Of a stretch of 64,000 bases of DNA, positions 1 to 10,464 are shown piece by piece (the stretch's first letter is position 1; every line of letters begins with the position of its first letter). The notes beneath the pieces are model-generated. The model worked only from the letters and a program-made list of their open reading frames with translations, did no database searches and was not told where the DNA came from. The stretch lies in contig JAXLSU010000011.1 in NCBI GenBank assembly GCA_046330455.1, positions 74,800-138,799 of the forward strand, written 5' to 3'. This DNA comes from CAVQXR01 sp046330455. Its GTDB lineage: Bacteria; Actinomycetota; Thermoleophilia; Gaiellales; Gaiellaceae. Both the position numbers and the translations under genes were made by a program.

Positions 1-1
1 C

Positions 2-127
2 ACCGAGGCGCTGCCGGGCTACATGCCGCACGTCTCCATCGGCTGGCCCGACGGCCAGCTCAAGGCGTTGATCGACTACATCGCATCCAACCCGGACCTC
101 GCTCCGGCCGCGCCGCAAGGAGGATGA
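2..127 (+). CDS. ctaC: Cytochrome c oxidase subunit II, C-terminal end (partial)
   Basis: Only the last 41 codons are in the window; the gene enters from the left edge. The visible tail contains GYMPHVSIGWPDGQ followed by LKALIDYIAS. This resembles the end of a class I cytochrome c domain, where a Met (here in YMPH) is the distal haem ligand and a helix follows. Because ctaD starts two bases after the stop, the likeliest identity is a caa3-type subunit II with a fused C-terminal cytochrome c domain, which would pass electrons to CuA and subunit I in the membrane. A free-standing cytochrome c is the alternative, since the CuA domain is outside the window. Confidence 0.6.
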   Translation, partial: TEALPGYMPHVSIGWPDGQLKALIDYIASNPDLAPAAPQGG

Positions 128-128
128 G

Positions 129-1758
129 GTGGCGGTAAGGATCGACGAGCCCGCCGTCCCGACCGTCGCGCAGGGGAAGCTCGTCAGCTGGCTGCTGACG
201 GTCGACCACAAGCGGATCGGTCTCATGTACATCTGGAGCGCGCTCGCGTTCATGCTCGCGGGCGGCGCGATGGCCCTCATCATCCGCCTGCAGCTCGCGC
301 ACGCCGGGGCCGAGGTTGCCACCCAGGACGCCTTCAACGGCCTCACGACCATGCACGGGACCGTGATGGTGTTCCTGTTCGCGATGCCGATCCTCGCGGG
401 CTTCGGCAACTACCTCGTCCCGCTCATGATCGGGGCGAAGGACATGGCGTTCCCGCGCATGAACGCGCTCTCCCTCTGGCTCTACATCTTCGGCGCGATC
501 GCCCTGATCGGCAGCTTCGGGATGGGCGGCGGCCCGGCAACGGCCGGCTGGACGGGCTACACGCCCCTCTCGGGCCCCGACTTCACCCCTCAGGCCGGTC
601 AGGACATGTGGATCCTCGGGCTCCATCTGGCCGGGCTGTCGTCGCTGCTCGGCTCGATCAACTTCCTCGTCACGGTCGCCAACATGAGGACGCCGGGCAT
701 GACCTGGCGGCGCATCCCGCTGTTCGTCTGGTCGATGGTCGCGCAGTCGATCCTGATCCTGCTCACCGTGCCGGTGATCGCGGGCGCCCTCCTGCTCCTG
801 CTCCTCGACCGCCAGGCCGGAACCGGGTTCTTCCTACCTCCTGACGGCAGCGCCGTCCTCTACCAGCACCTGTTCTGGTTCTTCGGCCACCCGGAGGTCT
901 ACATCCTCGTGTTGCCGGGGTTCGGGATGATCTCGGAGATCATCCCGGTCTTCGCGCGCAAGCCCATCTTCGGCTACGCCGCGGTCGCCCTCTCGAGCCT
1001 CGGGATCGCCTTCATCTCGATGGTCGTCTGGGCTCACCACATGTTCACGGTCGGGCTCGGCAGCATCGCCAACAGCTACTTCATGGTCGCCAGCTACCTC
1101 GTCGCGATTCCGACCGGGGTCAAGGTGCTGAACTGGACGGCGACGCTGTGGCGCGGCAACCTCTCCTTCCGCACGCCGATGCTGTTCGCGCTCGGCGCCG
1201 TAAGCGTCTTCATCATCGGCGGCCTCTCGGGCATCGTCGTCGCGAACTTCCCCGTCGACTACCAGGCGCACGACTCCTACTACGTCGTCGCGCACTTCCA
1301 CTACACCCTGTTCGGCGGGCTCGTGTTCGCCGTCTTCGCCGGCCTCTACTACTGGTTCCCGAAGATGACCGGCCGGCTGATGGACGAGCGGCTCGGCAAG
1401 CTCAACTTCTGGCTCATGTTCATCGGCTTCAACGTCGCGTTCATCCCGCAGCACATGCTCGGCCTGATGGGGATGCCGCGCCGTGTCTACACCTACGACC
1501 GCGGGGGCGTGTTCGAGATCTACAACCTGACCTCGACGGTCGGTGCGTGGCTGATGGGCCTCGCGGTCCTCATCTTCCTCGCGAACGCCCTGCGCAGCTG
1601 GCGGATCGGGCCCCGGGCCGGAAACGATCCCTGGCTGGCGGATACGCTGGAGTGGTACGTCTCCTCGCCTCCGCCGGAGCACAACTTCGACCGTGTCCCC
1701 TACGTCTCGAGCCACCGTCCCCTCCGCGACCTCCGGCTCCGTCTCGGGCTCGGCAGCG

Positions 1759-1769
<11 letters not shown>
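129..1769 (+). CDS. ctaD: Cytochrome c oxidase subunit I (A1-type haem-copper oxidase)
   Basis: Catalytic membrane subunit of an aa3/caa3 oxidase, reducing O2 to water and pumping protons. It has 546 residues and about 12 membrane helices. Visible signatures are MHGTVMVFLF (haem a ligand helix), FGHPEVYILVLPGF (CuB His, the Glu of the D-channel and the cross-linked Tyr), WAHHMF (two CuB His) and VAHFHYTLFGG (haem ligands). Retention of Glu in HPEVY marks the A1 subtype, unlike the second subunit I at 53.2-55.1 kb. The GTG start follows an AAGGAGGATGAG stretch that also holds the stop of the preceding gene, so translation is probably coupled. The 3' end overlaps ctaB slightly. Confidence 0.96.
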
Positions 1770-3006
<1,237 letters not shown>

Positions 3007-3007
3007 C

Positions 3008-3124
3008 ATGGATCCAGAGATCACCCGTAAGAACATCCGGCTCGGCCTGATCCTCGGCGCGGTCGTCGTGCTGCTCGTCGTCGCCACGGTCGTGACGGCG
3101 TTCGTCTACAACTCGGCGAACTAG
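3008..3124 (+). CDS. 38-residue single-pass membrane protein
   Basis: Starts at ATG one base after the ctaB stop and ends seven bases before the next gene, so it sits tightly inside the oxidase operon. The peptide begins MDPEITRKNIRLG and continues as one hydrophobic helix of about 24 residues ending near VYNSAN. The predicted topology is a short charged cytoplasmic N-terminus and one membrane span. No family is recognised. Size and position suggest a small accessory subunit or assembly helper of the A1-type oxidase, which is inference from context only. Confidence 0.7.
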   Translation: MDPEITRKNIRLGLILGAVVVLLVVATVVTAFVYNSAN

Positions 3125-3131
3125 GAGCCTC

Positions 3132-3971
3132 GTGAGCGACGTCGAGCCCACCCTGCCGGAGCCGACGCACATCCTCGTGCTCGCCAACGAGACGGTCGCG
3201 GGCCGCAGCCTCGTCGAGGCGCTCCGCGGGCACGCAGCCAGAGGGCCGATCCGCGTCACGGTGCTCTGCCCGCAGAACGATCCGCTGTCGGGCTACGTCG
3301 TGTACGAGGAGAGCCGGCGATCGGCCGCCGAGCGCCGCCTGCGCCGGACGCTCGACATGCTCCACGAGGCCGGGATCGCCGCCCGCGGCATGGTCGTCGA
3401 CCCGGATCCGCTCCAGGCGCTCCGCGACGGGCTCTACCAGCAGCGGCCAGAGCTCGTGATCATCTCGACCCATCCGCAGCAGCGATCGGGCTGGCTGAGG
3501 CAGGACCTCATCGAGCGGGCCCGGAAGCTCTCGGCGGTGCCGGTCGAGCACGTCGTCGTCGACCTCGAGTCGACGCGCGAGCGCGCCCAGGTGCTCGTGC
3601 TCGCGAACCAGACGATCGTCGGCGCTCCGCTCCTCGACGCGATCCACGAACGCGTGACGCAGTCGCCGGCCCAGTTCACGCTGATCGCGCCCGCCGACGA
3701 GCCCGGCGCCCAGCGGCGGCTCGAGGCCGCCCTGCGCACGCTGCGCGAGGCCGGGGTCGACGCGTCCGGCTACATCGGCGACCCCGATCCGTACACGTCG
3801 GTCATGAACGCGCTGCGCGACGAGGCGATCGACGAGATCGTGATCTCGACGTTCCCGGGCCGGACCTCCGGCTGGCTGCGACGCGACCTCGTCCAGCGGG
3901 TGCGGGGATCGACGAGCGTACCGGTCAGGCACGTCGAGGTCTCGCGCCGCGAGGTCGAAGCGGCCTCCTGA
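3132..3971 (+). CDS. Tandem universal-stress-like (Rossmann) protein
   Basis: A 279-residue soluble protein made of two similar halves, about residues 12-140 and 150-272. Each half opens with a beta strand (ILVLANETVAG, then VLVLANQTIVG) and closes with a strand, a turn and an amphipathic helix: VIISTHPQQRSGWLRQDLIE, then VISTFPGRTSGWLRRDLVQ. This is the layout of the UspA/adenine-nucleotide alpha-hydrolase fold, but the usual GxxGxxxxxxxxGS nucleotide motif is not evident. A single-domain relative lies at 51063-51716. GTG start with a nearby AGGAG. It is the last plus-strand gene of the oxidase operon. Function unknown; a stress or respiration role is inferred from context. Confidence 0.75.
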   Translation: MSDVEPTLPEPTHILVLANETVAGRSLVEALRGHAARGPIRVTVLCPQNDPLSGYVVYEESRRSAAERRLRRTLDMLHEAGIAARGMVVDPDPLQALRDGLYQQRPELVIISTHPQQRSGWLRQDLIERARKLSAVPVEHVVVDLESTRERAQVLVLANQTIVGAPLLDAIHERVTQSPAQFTLIAPADEPGAQRRLEAALRTLREAGVDASGYIGDPDPYTSVMNALRDEAIDEIVISTFPGRTSGWLRRDLVQRVRGSTSVPVRHVEVSRREVEAAS

Positions 3972-3977
3972 GCCGGC

Positions 3978-4733
3978 TCACGGCGCCTGATCGCGGCGAT
4001 CCTCCTCGGCGAGAAACCGCGTGAAGAAGACGATGAACGCGGCGAAGAACACGATCGCCTCGCCGAGCGACATCAGGATCCCCGCGATCCGCTGATCGGC
4101 GATCGCCGAGAGGCCCCGAAGCCGCGGCGCGTCGGCATAGAAGCCGTAGACCGCGTCGGGAAACAGGACGAACACGAGCCCGATCGGGCCGGAGAGGACG
4201 AACGCGAGGAAGATGTAGATCGCCTTCACCCCCGAGCGACCTTCCCACGACTCCCGGTAGAGGACGGGCCACCAGAGCAGGAGGCCGACGAGCAGGTAGG
4301 TTGCGTGCTCGAGCGCGAGCAGGCTGTTCGGATGCGCGAGCGCCGTCTCGTACGAGATCGGAACGTGCCAGGCCGCGTACGTGAGGATCCAGGTAGGCAG
4401 GGCGACGCACGGTCTCGTCAGCACCCTCAGCACGGGAAGTGCGCCGAGCCTCCGGGCGAGGACGGGGCCGAGCCCGATCGCGAGCAGCAGGGGCACCCAT
4501 TCGGCGAGCGCGATGTTCTGAAAGAGGTGGGCAGAGAGCAGGTAGTGGCGCGAGAGCGTCTCGAGCGGGGTGAGAAACAGGGCCGCGGCGATCAGGCACC
4601 CTGCTCCGAAGGCGATCCGGCGGGGCCTCGAGGCCGGAAAGCGACGCTGGGCCCGTATGTACGCAGCCGTCAGGGCGGCCAGGAGGCCGAGCTCGATCCA
4701 CGCGGGCTCGATGCTCGTTGCCGGGGGCGCCAC
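3978..4733 (-). CDS. ctaG: Cytochrome c oxidase assembly protein, CtaG (caa3) family
   Basis: A 251-residue integral membrane protein with about seven helices. It matches the caa3_CtaG family, which helps assemble the copper centre of caa3-type oxidases. Characteristic segments are HLFQNIALAEWVPLLLAIGL, TWILTYAAWHVPISYE, LEHATYLLVGLLLWWPVL and IADQRIAGILMS. Conserved His residues in the early helices may bind copper. The GTG start at 4733 puts the first membrane helix at about residue 10; the open frame continues upstream without hydrophobic or conserved sequence. It converges on the oxidase operon (stops 6 bases apart) and follows opcA by about 80 bases, so it could be the last gene of the minus-strand unit. 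Confidence 0.88.
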   Translation of the reverse strand: MAPPATSIEPAWIELGLLAALTAAYIRAQRRFPASRPRRIAFGAGCLIAAALFLTPLETLSRHYLLSAHLFQNIALAEWVPLLLAIGLGPVLARRLGALPVLRVLTRPCVALPTWILTYAAWHVPISYETALAHPNSLLALEHATYLLVGLLLWWPVLYRESWEGRSGVKAIYIFLAFVLSGPIGLVFVLFPDAVYGFYADAPRLRGLSAIADQRIAGILMSLGEAIVFFAAFIVFFTRFLAEEDRRDQAP

Positions 4734-4812
4734 GACGGACAACGCTAGACGGCCCCGGCGCCGGTGCGCCGGACCGTGGGGCCGAGCGAGCCGGGCGGAG
4801 CGCGTCACGCGG

Positions 4813-5691
4813 TCAGGCTGAGGGTGAGACCGCCGCCGCGACCGCCTGCTCGTACACCGGATCGCGACCGAAGCTCTCGAGCTGGGCCGAGAGCAGGTCG
4901 GCGGAAGATGCGCCGCCGTTCCCGGCCGGCTCCACCGCAGCCCCGTCGATCTCGACGAGGGTGAGCTCCTCTCCGGGTGTGTGCTCGAGCTCGAACGGAT
5001 GCCCGAGCCGGGCGCGGAGCCAGCCGGCGAGCAGCACAGCCTCGCAGCGCGGCCCCTCGACGCGAAGCCGGCGACTCGCGGCGACCCCGGGCCAGCGGCG
5101 GGCGAGCGCGAGGCGCCACGGGACCGTCCGGGCCCAGGCGATGTCGGAGACCGCGACTCGATCGAACAGCCCGGGGAGCACGGCGAGCGCACGGTCGGGC
5201 TCGGGCCACTCGGCGGAGTCGACAATGAGGCGGTCTGCGACGTCGAGGAGCTGCTCGAGCTCCGGCGTCCCGAACGGAAGCGGCCCGCGCCAGCGCAGGA
5301 ACACGGGCAGATCGGCGACGACGAGCGGCGAGACCACGCTCGCGGGAGCGGCCGCGCAAACTCCGCAGAGGCGCAACGCGATCACCTCGGTCGAGACGGC
5401 ACGGCCGGCCACCGCGGCGCCGAACACGTCGACGCTCACCTCGGCGTCGATCGCGTCGCGGCCGGCATCCGGATCCGGGAGCAGCAGGATCATTCGCGAC
5501 GGGTGCCTGCCGCCGAGCCCTGCCATCACCTCGCGGGCCGCAGCCTCCCATTCCGGTGGGATCCACGCCAGGTGCGTCTGGACACGGGTGCGCAGCGTCT
5601 CGCGATCTGCTCCTGCCGCCGCCTCGTCGAGGCGGTGCAGCTCCTCCTGGATGTCGCGGATCGCCGCGTTCGGGATCAGTGTCGCCGCCAC
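4813..5691 (-). CDS. opcA: Glucose-6-phosphate dehydrogenase assembly protein OpcA
   Basis: A 292-residue OpcA-family protein, the actinobacterial/cyanobacterial partner that assembles or redox-activates glucose-6-phosphate dehydrogenase. Recognisable stretches are RMILLLPDP, VSPLVVADLPVFLRWRG, RLIVDSAEWPEP and DIAWARTVPWR. The GTG start at 5691 overlaps the end of zwf by 16 bases, giving strong coupling. The open frame extends upstream to 5814, but that part lies wholly inside zwf and is not conserved in character. The tkt-tal-zwf-opcA order is the standard actinobacterial arrangement, which supports the call. Confidence 0.9.
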   Translation of the reverse strand: MAATLIPNAAIRDIQEELHRLDEAAAGADRETLRTRVQTHLAWIPPEWEAAAREVMAGLGGRHPSRMILLLPDPDAGRDAIDAEVSVDVFGAAVAGRAVSTEVIALRLCGVCAAAPASVVSPLVVADLPVFLRWRGPLPFGTPELEQLLDVADRLIVDSAEWPEPDRALAVLPGLFDRVAVSDIAWARTVPWRLALARRWPGVAASRRLRVEGPRCEAVLLAGWLRARLGHPFELEHTPGEELTLVEIDGAAVEPAGNGGASSADLLSAQLESFGRDPVYEQAVAAAVSPSA

Positions 5692-7217
5692 GAGCGCTCG
5701 TCCCTGTGCAGGAGCTCGTCGGAAGCGAGCGGTCCCCAGCTGCCGGCCTCGTAGTTGGGGAAGCTCGGCCGTTCGCGCCGCCAGCCCGCCACGATCGCGT
5801 CGACGAGCTCCCACTGCTCCTCCACCTCGTCCGCCCGGGTGAACAGCGTCGCGTCGCCGAGCATGCAGTCGAGGATGAGCCGCTCGTACGCCTCGGGAAG
5901 CCCGGTCCGGAAGGCGCCGCCGTAGAAGAAGTCCATGCTCACGGGCCGGATCGTGATCCCGTGACCCGGCACCTTCGCGCTCATCGTCAGCGAGATGCCC
6001 TCGTCGGGCTGGATGTGGATCAGCAGCACGTTCGGGCGCAGCACGTCCGTCGCGTCGAGCTCGAAGGGCGGATGGGGCGCCCGCTTGAACTGGATCGCGA
6101 TCGTGGTCTCGCGCTTCGGCATGCGCTTGCCGGTCCGGATGTAGAACGGCACGTCCGCCCAGCGCCAGTTGTCGATCTCGAGCTTCGCGGCCACGAACGT
6201 CTCGGTCAGCGAGTCGGGGGCGACGCCCTGCTCCTCGCGGTACCCGGGCTCCGCGACGCCCTCCACGAAGCCCGCGCCGTACTGGCCACGAACGACCTCG
6301 ACGGGCGCCGGCGTGCGGATCGCGCGGAGCACCTTCACTTTCTCGTTACGGACGGCCTCCGCCGTGAAGTCGATGGGCGGCTCCATCGCGGTCAGGGCGA
6401 CGAGCTGGAGCAGGTGGTTCTGGACGATGTCGCGGATCGCGCCGGCCTGCTCGTAGAAGCCCGCCCGCCCCTCGATCCCGAGCGCCTCGGCGACGGTGAT
6501 CTGGACGTGGTCGATCAGCTGACGGTTCCAGATCGGCTCGAAGATCCCGTTCGCGAAGCGCAGCACCAGCATGTTCTGAACGGTCTCCTTGCCCAGGTAG
6601 TGGTCGATCCGGTAGATCTCGCTCTCGTCGAAGTACTGCCCGAGCAGCGCGTTCAGCTCGCGGGCCGTCCCGGCGTCGCGACCGAACGGCTTCTCGACGA
6701 TCAAGCGCGTCCAACCCGCCTCCGGTGACCGGTTCCGGTGCTTCCCGATCTGGGTGACCGTCATCTCCATCGCCGAGGGTGGGATCGCCAGGTAGTGAAC
6801 GCGGTTGCCCCGGGTGCCGCGCGTCCGGTCGAGCTCGTCGAGGCGCTCGACGACCGCCTGCTCGCCGCCCTCGTCGGCGAACTCGGTCGCCACGTACCGC
6901 ATGCCTGCGGCAAGACGCTCCCAGACGTCGGTCCGGAACTCCTGGCGCGCGTGCGCCTCGACCGCGTCGCGCATGTGCGAGCGCCACTCGTCCTCGGACA
7001 TCGGCGTACGCGCGACGCCCACGATTGCGAGCTCCTCGGGCAGGTAGCCGTCGGCTGCGAGCTGGTACAGGGCCGGGAGCAGCTTCCGCTGCGTCAGGTC
7101 ACCAGAGGCTCCGAAGATCGTGATCGCGCAGGGGCTCGGCGTCCGCAGCAGCGGCAGGCCGGTGAGGAGCGGGTTCTCGTCGCCCTTCTCCGCGCCCGCT
7201 CCGGTTCGCCGTGCCAT
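5676..7217 (-). CDS. zwf: Glucose-6-phosphate 1-dehydrogenase
   Basis: Oxidises glucose-6-phosphate to 6-phosphogluconolactone with NADP+, the entry step of the oxidative pentose-phosphate pathway. The protein has 513 residues. The N-terminal nucleotide-binding motif is TIFGASGDLTQRKLLPAL, the substrate and catalytic segment is RIDHYLGKETVQNML, and VEKPFGRDAGTA is the conserved Lys-Pro region. I chose ATG at 7217 (MARRTGAG). The frame remains open upstream across tal, but that extension looks like antisense noise. It lies between tal (16 bases upstream) and opcA (overlapping). No gene for 6-phosphogluconolactonase or 6-phosphogluconate dehydrogenase is in this window. Confidence 0.97.
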   Translation of the reverse strand: MARRTGAGAEKGDENPLLTGLPLLRTPSPCAITIFGASGDLTQRKLLPALYQLAADGYLPEELAIVGVARTPMSEDEWRSHMRDAVEAHARQEFRTDVWERLAAGMRYVATEFADEGGEQAVVERLDELDRTRGTRGNRVHYLAIPPSAMEMTVTQIGKHRNRSPEAGWTRLIVEKPFGRDAGTARELNALLGQYFDESEIYRIDHYLGKETVQNMLVLRFANGIFEPIWNRQLIDHVQITVAEALGIEGRAGFYEQAGAIRDIVQNHLLQLVALTAMEPPIDFTAEAVRNEKVKVLRAIRTPAPVEVVRGQYGAGFVEGVAEPGYREEQGVAPDSLTETFVAAKLEIDNWRWADVPFYIRTGKRMPKRETTIAIQFKRAPHPPFELDATDVLRPNVLLIHIQPDEGISLTMSAKVPGHGITIRPVSMDFFYGGAFRTGLPEAYERLILDCMLGDATLFTRADEVEEQWELVDAIVAGWRRERPSFPNYEAGSWGPLASDELLHRDERSWRRH

Positions 7218-7233
7218 CGCGTGGCTCCGGGAG

Positions 7234-8340
7234 CTACGCGGCCTCGAGCTGCTCGCTCGCGGTGCGGATCCCGTCGAGAAGCACCTCGAACGAGGCCGTG
7301 AACTTCTCGACGCCCTCTCGCTCGAGGGTGCCGGTGACATCGTCGACGTCGACGCCGGCCGCACCGATCTCCTCGAACAGCTTCCGCGCCCGGTCGAGGT
7401 CCTGCTCGAGGGTGAGAGCGACACGGCCATGGTCCTGGAAGGCTGCGATCGTCTCCTCGGGCATCGTGTTCACAGTGTCCGGGCCGATCAGCTCCTCGAC
7501 GTACAGCACGTCGGAGTAGGCCGGGTTCTTCGTCGAGGTCGAGGCCCACAGGCAGCGCTGGGGCCGGGCGCCCTTCGCGGCGAGCTCCTGCCACCGCTCG
7601 CCGGAGAAGACCTGCCGGTAGTGCTGGTAGGCGAGCTTCGCGTTGGCGATCGCGAGCTGTCCCCGCAGGCCGTCGTGCCCGCCGATCGCATCGAGCCGAG
7701 CATCGGCCTCCGTGTCGACGCGCGAGACGAAGAAGCTCGCGACCGAGTGCACCCGCGAGAGCTCGCCGCCGTGTGCGGCAAGGCGCTCGAGCCCCCGCAC
7801 GTAGGCCTCGGCCACCTCGGCATACCGCTTCAGCGAGAAGATCAGCGTGACGTTGATCGACTTGCCCTTCGCGATCATGTCCTCGATCGCCGGCAGCCCC
7901 GGCCTCGTTGCCGGGATCTTCACGAACAGGTTCGGACGGTCGATCAACGCGTGAAGGCGCTGCGCCTCGGCCGTCGTCCCTTCCGTGTCGTATGCGAGCC
8001 GCGGATCGACCTCGATCGACACGTACCCGTCGCCGCCCGACGTGCGCTCCCACACGGGTCGGAGCAGGTCGCACGCATCGCCGACGTCGCGAGCGGCGAG
8101 CTGGACGAACAGCTCCTTCGCGTCGCTCGTCTGCCCGAGCGCTTCGCCGAGCTGCTCGTCGTAGGCATCACCGGTCGAGAGCGCCTTCTGGAAGATCGTC
8201 GGGTTCGAGGTGACTCCGACGACGGCATCCTCCTCGATCGCACGTTCGAGCGCACCCGAGCGAAGCAGATCGCGCGAGAGGAAGTCGATCCAGACGCTCT
8301 GCCCGAGAGCCGAGAGCCGATGAAGCGGGGAGTCCGCCAT
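7234..8340 (-). CDS. tal: Transaldolase
   Basis: Transfers a dihydroxyacetone unit between sugar phosphates in the non-oxidative pentose-phosphate pathway. The length, 368 residues, fits the long actinobacterial transaldolase group. Signatures are GVTSNPTIFQKAL near the N-terminus, LFVKIPAT with the Schiff-base Lys, GKSINVTLIFSLKRY, and CLWASTSTKNPAYSD near the C-terminus. ATG at 8340 is preceded by AAAGGACTGATACTC, a good ribosome binding site. The larger open frame that continues to 9423 is the shadow of tkt. The start lies 5 bases after the tkt stop, so the genes are co-transcribed. Confidence 0.96.
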   Translation of the reverse strand: MADSPLHRLSALGQSVWIDFLSRDLLRSGALERAIEEDAVVGVTSNPTIFQKALSTGDAYDEQLGEALGQTSDAKELFVQLAARDVGDACDLLRPVWERTSGGDGYVSIEVDPRLAYDTEGTTAEAQRLHALIDRPNLFVKIPATRPGLPAIEDMIAKGKSINVTLIFSLKRYAEVAEAYVRGLERLAAHGGELSRVHSVASFFVSRVDTEADARLDAIGGHDGLRGQLAIANAKLAYQHYRQVFSGERWQELAAKGARPQRCLWASTSTKNPAYSDVLYVEELIGPDTVNTMPEETIAAFQDHGRVALTLEQDLDRARKLFEEIGAAGVDVDDVTGTLEREGVEKFTASFEVLLDGIRTASEQLEAA

Positions 8341-8345
8341 GAGTA

Positions 8346-10367
8346 TCAGTCCTTTCGAGAGAGCAGTGTTCGGATGCGCTCGCCCACGTGCTCGACCGTG
8401 AAGCCGTAGTGCGCGAGGACCGTGGCGCCCGGGGCCGACGCGCCGAAGCGCTCGACCGAGACGGCCGTCCCGCCCGGGCCGAGCCAGCGCTCCCAGCCAA
8501 GGGAGACTCCCGCCTCGATGGACACCCTCGCCGTCACGCCGGGCGGGAGCACGGCGTCGCGGTACTCGGGCGACTGGGCGGCGAACAGCTCCCAGCACGG
8601 CATCGAGACGACCCGGGCGACGATGCCGTCCTCCGCGGCGCTGCGGGCAGCCTCGAGCGCGAGCGCAACCTCCGACCCGGACGCGATCAGGATCGCGTCG
8701 GGCGAGCCTCCGTCCGGCCCGGAGAGCACGTACGCGCCCCGCGCGACGCCGCCCGGGTCTACCGGGTCGAGCACCGGCACGTCCTGGCGCGTCAGGATCA
8801 GGGCGACAGGACCGTCCTCGCGCTCGAGCGCCACCCGCCAGGCGGCGGCGGTCTCGTTCGCGTCGGCCGGGCGGATCACCCAGAGGTTCGGGATCGCCCT
8901 GAGCGACGCCACGTGCTCGACCGGCTGATGGGTCGGGCCGTCCTCGCCGACCCCGATCGAGTCGTGGGTCCAGACCCAGACGACGGGCAGCTCCATGAGC
9001 GCCGAGAGCCTCACCGCAGGACGCATGTAGTCGGAGAAGACGAGGAACGTCGAGCCGAACGGCTTCACGATCCCGCCGTGCAGCGCGAGCCCGTTCACGA
9101 TCGCGCCCATTGCGTGCTCGCGGATCCCGAACGGGACGTTGCGCCCGGCGAAGTGACGGGCGAAGGTTCCCGCCCCGTCGAACGCCGTCTTCGTCGACTC
9201 GACGAGGTCGGCTGCCCCGCCGACCATGGTCGGGAAGGACGGCTTCACCGCCTCCATTACGACGGCTCCGGCGCTGCGCGTCGCCAGCTTCGGCCTCGCG
9301 GCCGGGTCGAAGCGAGGCAGCGTCTCCTGCCAGCCGGCCTTTCCCCGCCCTGACCACGCGAGATCCCAGTCCTCGGCGAGCTGCGGGAGCTCTGCCCGCC
9401 AGGCGGCAAAGCGCTCCTGCCACTCGCCCTGGAGAGCCGCTCCGCGCTCGCGCAGGCTCATGTGCTCGTAGACGGCCTCGGGAACGACGAAGCTCGCGTC
9501 GGGGTCCCAGCCGAGCGCCTCCTTCGTGGCCCGCACCTCGTCCTCGCCGAGCGGCGCTCCGTGAGCCTTCGCGGTGTCGGTCGCATTGGGTGCCGGGTAG
9601 GCGATGTGCGAGCGGACGACGATCAACGAGGGACGCGCGTGCTCGGCACAGGCGGCGTCGATGGCCGCGTCGAGCGCCGTCAGGTCGTTCACGTCGGGGA
9701 CGTGCTGGACGTGCCAGCCGTCGGCCTCGAACCGCCTGCCCTTGTCCTCGCCGTCGAACGACAGCGCCGTCGTGCCGTCGATCGTGATCCGGTTGTCGTC
9801 GTACACGAAGACGAGCTTCCCGAGCCCGAACGCTCCGGCGAGCGAGGCCGCCTCCTGCGAGATGCCCTCCATGAGGTCGCCGTCCGAGACGATCCCGAAC
9901 ACGCGGTGGTCGACGACCTCGTGGCCCGGCCGGTTGTAGCGCTGGGCGAGGAAGCGCTCCGCCATCGCAAAGCCGACCGCGTTCGTGATCCCCTGGCCGA
10001 GCGGTCCCGTCGTGATCTCGATTCCCGGGGTGACATGGACCTCAGGATGCCCGGGCGTGCGTGAGCCCCACTGACGAAACTGCTGGAGCTCCGCGAGCGG
10101 CAGGTCGTATCCGGTCAGGTGGAGCGCCGCGTACTGGAGAATGCAGGCATGGCCGGGCGAGAGCACGAACCGGTCGCGGTCGGGCCACGCCGGGTCGGCA
10201 GGGTTTGCCCGGAGATGCCTCGTGTAGATCAGGTAGGCAACCGGCGCGAGCGCCATCGCGGTGCCCGGATGGCCGGCGTTCGCCTTCTGGACGGCGTCCA
10301 TCGCGAGGACGCGAATGGTGTCGACAGCAAGCCGACCAACGTCCCGGTCAACGCTCGCAGTCACCAT
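8346..10367 (-). CDS. tkt: Transketolase
   Basis: Thiamine-diphosphate enzyme that moves two-carbon units between pentose-phosphate and glycolytic sugars. Length is 673 residues, normal for the family. Visible motifs are ANAGHPGTAMALAP, the ThDP-binding SDGDLMEGISQEA with FVYDDNRITIDG, then GIREHAMGAIVNGLALHGG, HDSIGVGEDGPTHQPVEH and SIEAGVSLGWERWLG. ATG at 10367 follows GGTAAGGTTCAG; GTG one codon later is possible. It is the first gene of the minus-strand tkt-tal-zwf-opcA unit, so the operon promoter is probably in the 97-base gap shared with the rhomboid gene. Confidence 0.97.
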   Translation of the reverse strand: MVTASVDRDVGRLAVDTIRVLAMDAVQKANAGHPGTAMALAPVAYLIYTRHLRANPADPAWPDRDRFVLSPGHACILQYAALHLTGYDLPLAELQQFRQWGSRTPGHPEVHVTPGIEITTGPLGQGITNAVGFAMAERFLAQRYNRPGHEVVDHRVFGIVSDGDLMEGISQEAASLAGAFGLGKLVFVYDDNRITIDGTTALSFDGEDKGRRFEADGWHVQHVPDVNDLTALDAAIDAACAEHARPSLIVVRSHIAYPAPNATDTAKAHGAPLGEDEVRATKEALGWDPDASFVVPEAVYEHMSLRERGAALQGEWQERFAAWRAELPQLAEDWDLAWSGRGKAGWQETLPRFDPAARPKLATRSAGAVVMEAVKPSFPTMVGGAADLVESTKTAFDGAGTFARHFAGRNVPFGIREHAMGAIVNGLALHGGIVKPFGSTFLVFSDYMRPAVRLSALMELPVVWVWTHDSIGVGEDGPTHQPVEHVASLRAIPNLWVIRPADANETAAAWRVALEREDGPVALILTRQDVPVLDPVDPGGVARGAYVLSGPDGGSPDAILIASGSEVALALEAARSAAEDGIVARVVSMPCWELFAAQSPEYRDAVLPPGVTARVSIEAGVSLGWERWLGPGGTAVSVERFGASAPGATVLAHYGFTVEHVGERIRTLLSRKD

Positions 10368-10464
10368 CTGAACCTTACCCGTACGGCGACACCGACCGCG
10401 CAACCGGCACGATGAGGGACCGAGCCCGGCCTGCGCGGCTCACCAGGCCGGAGCCGATCCGCCC

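Noticed and set aside
1693..1758. ATG at 1693 as the ctaB start.
   Set aside because: It would extend 22 residues of Ser/Thr/Ala-rich sequence antisense to nothing but inside ctaD; GTG at 1759 gives the short overlap usual here, although 1693 is not excluded.
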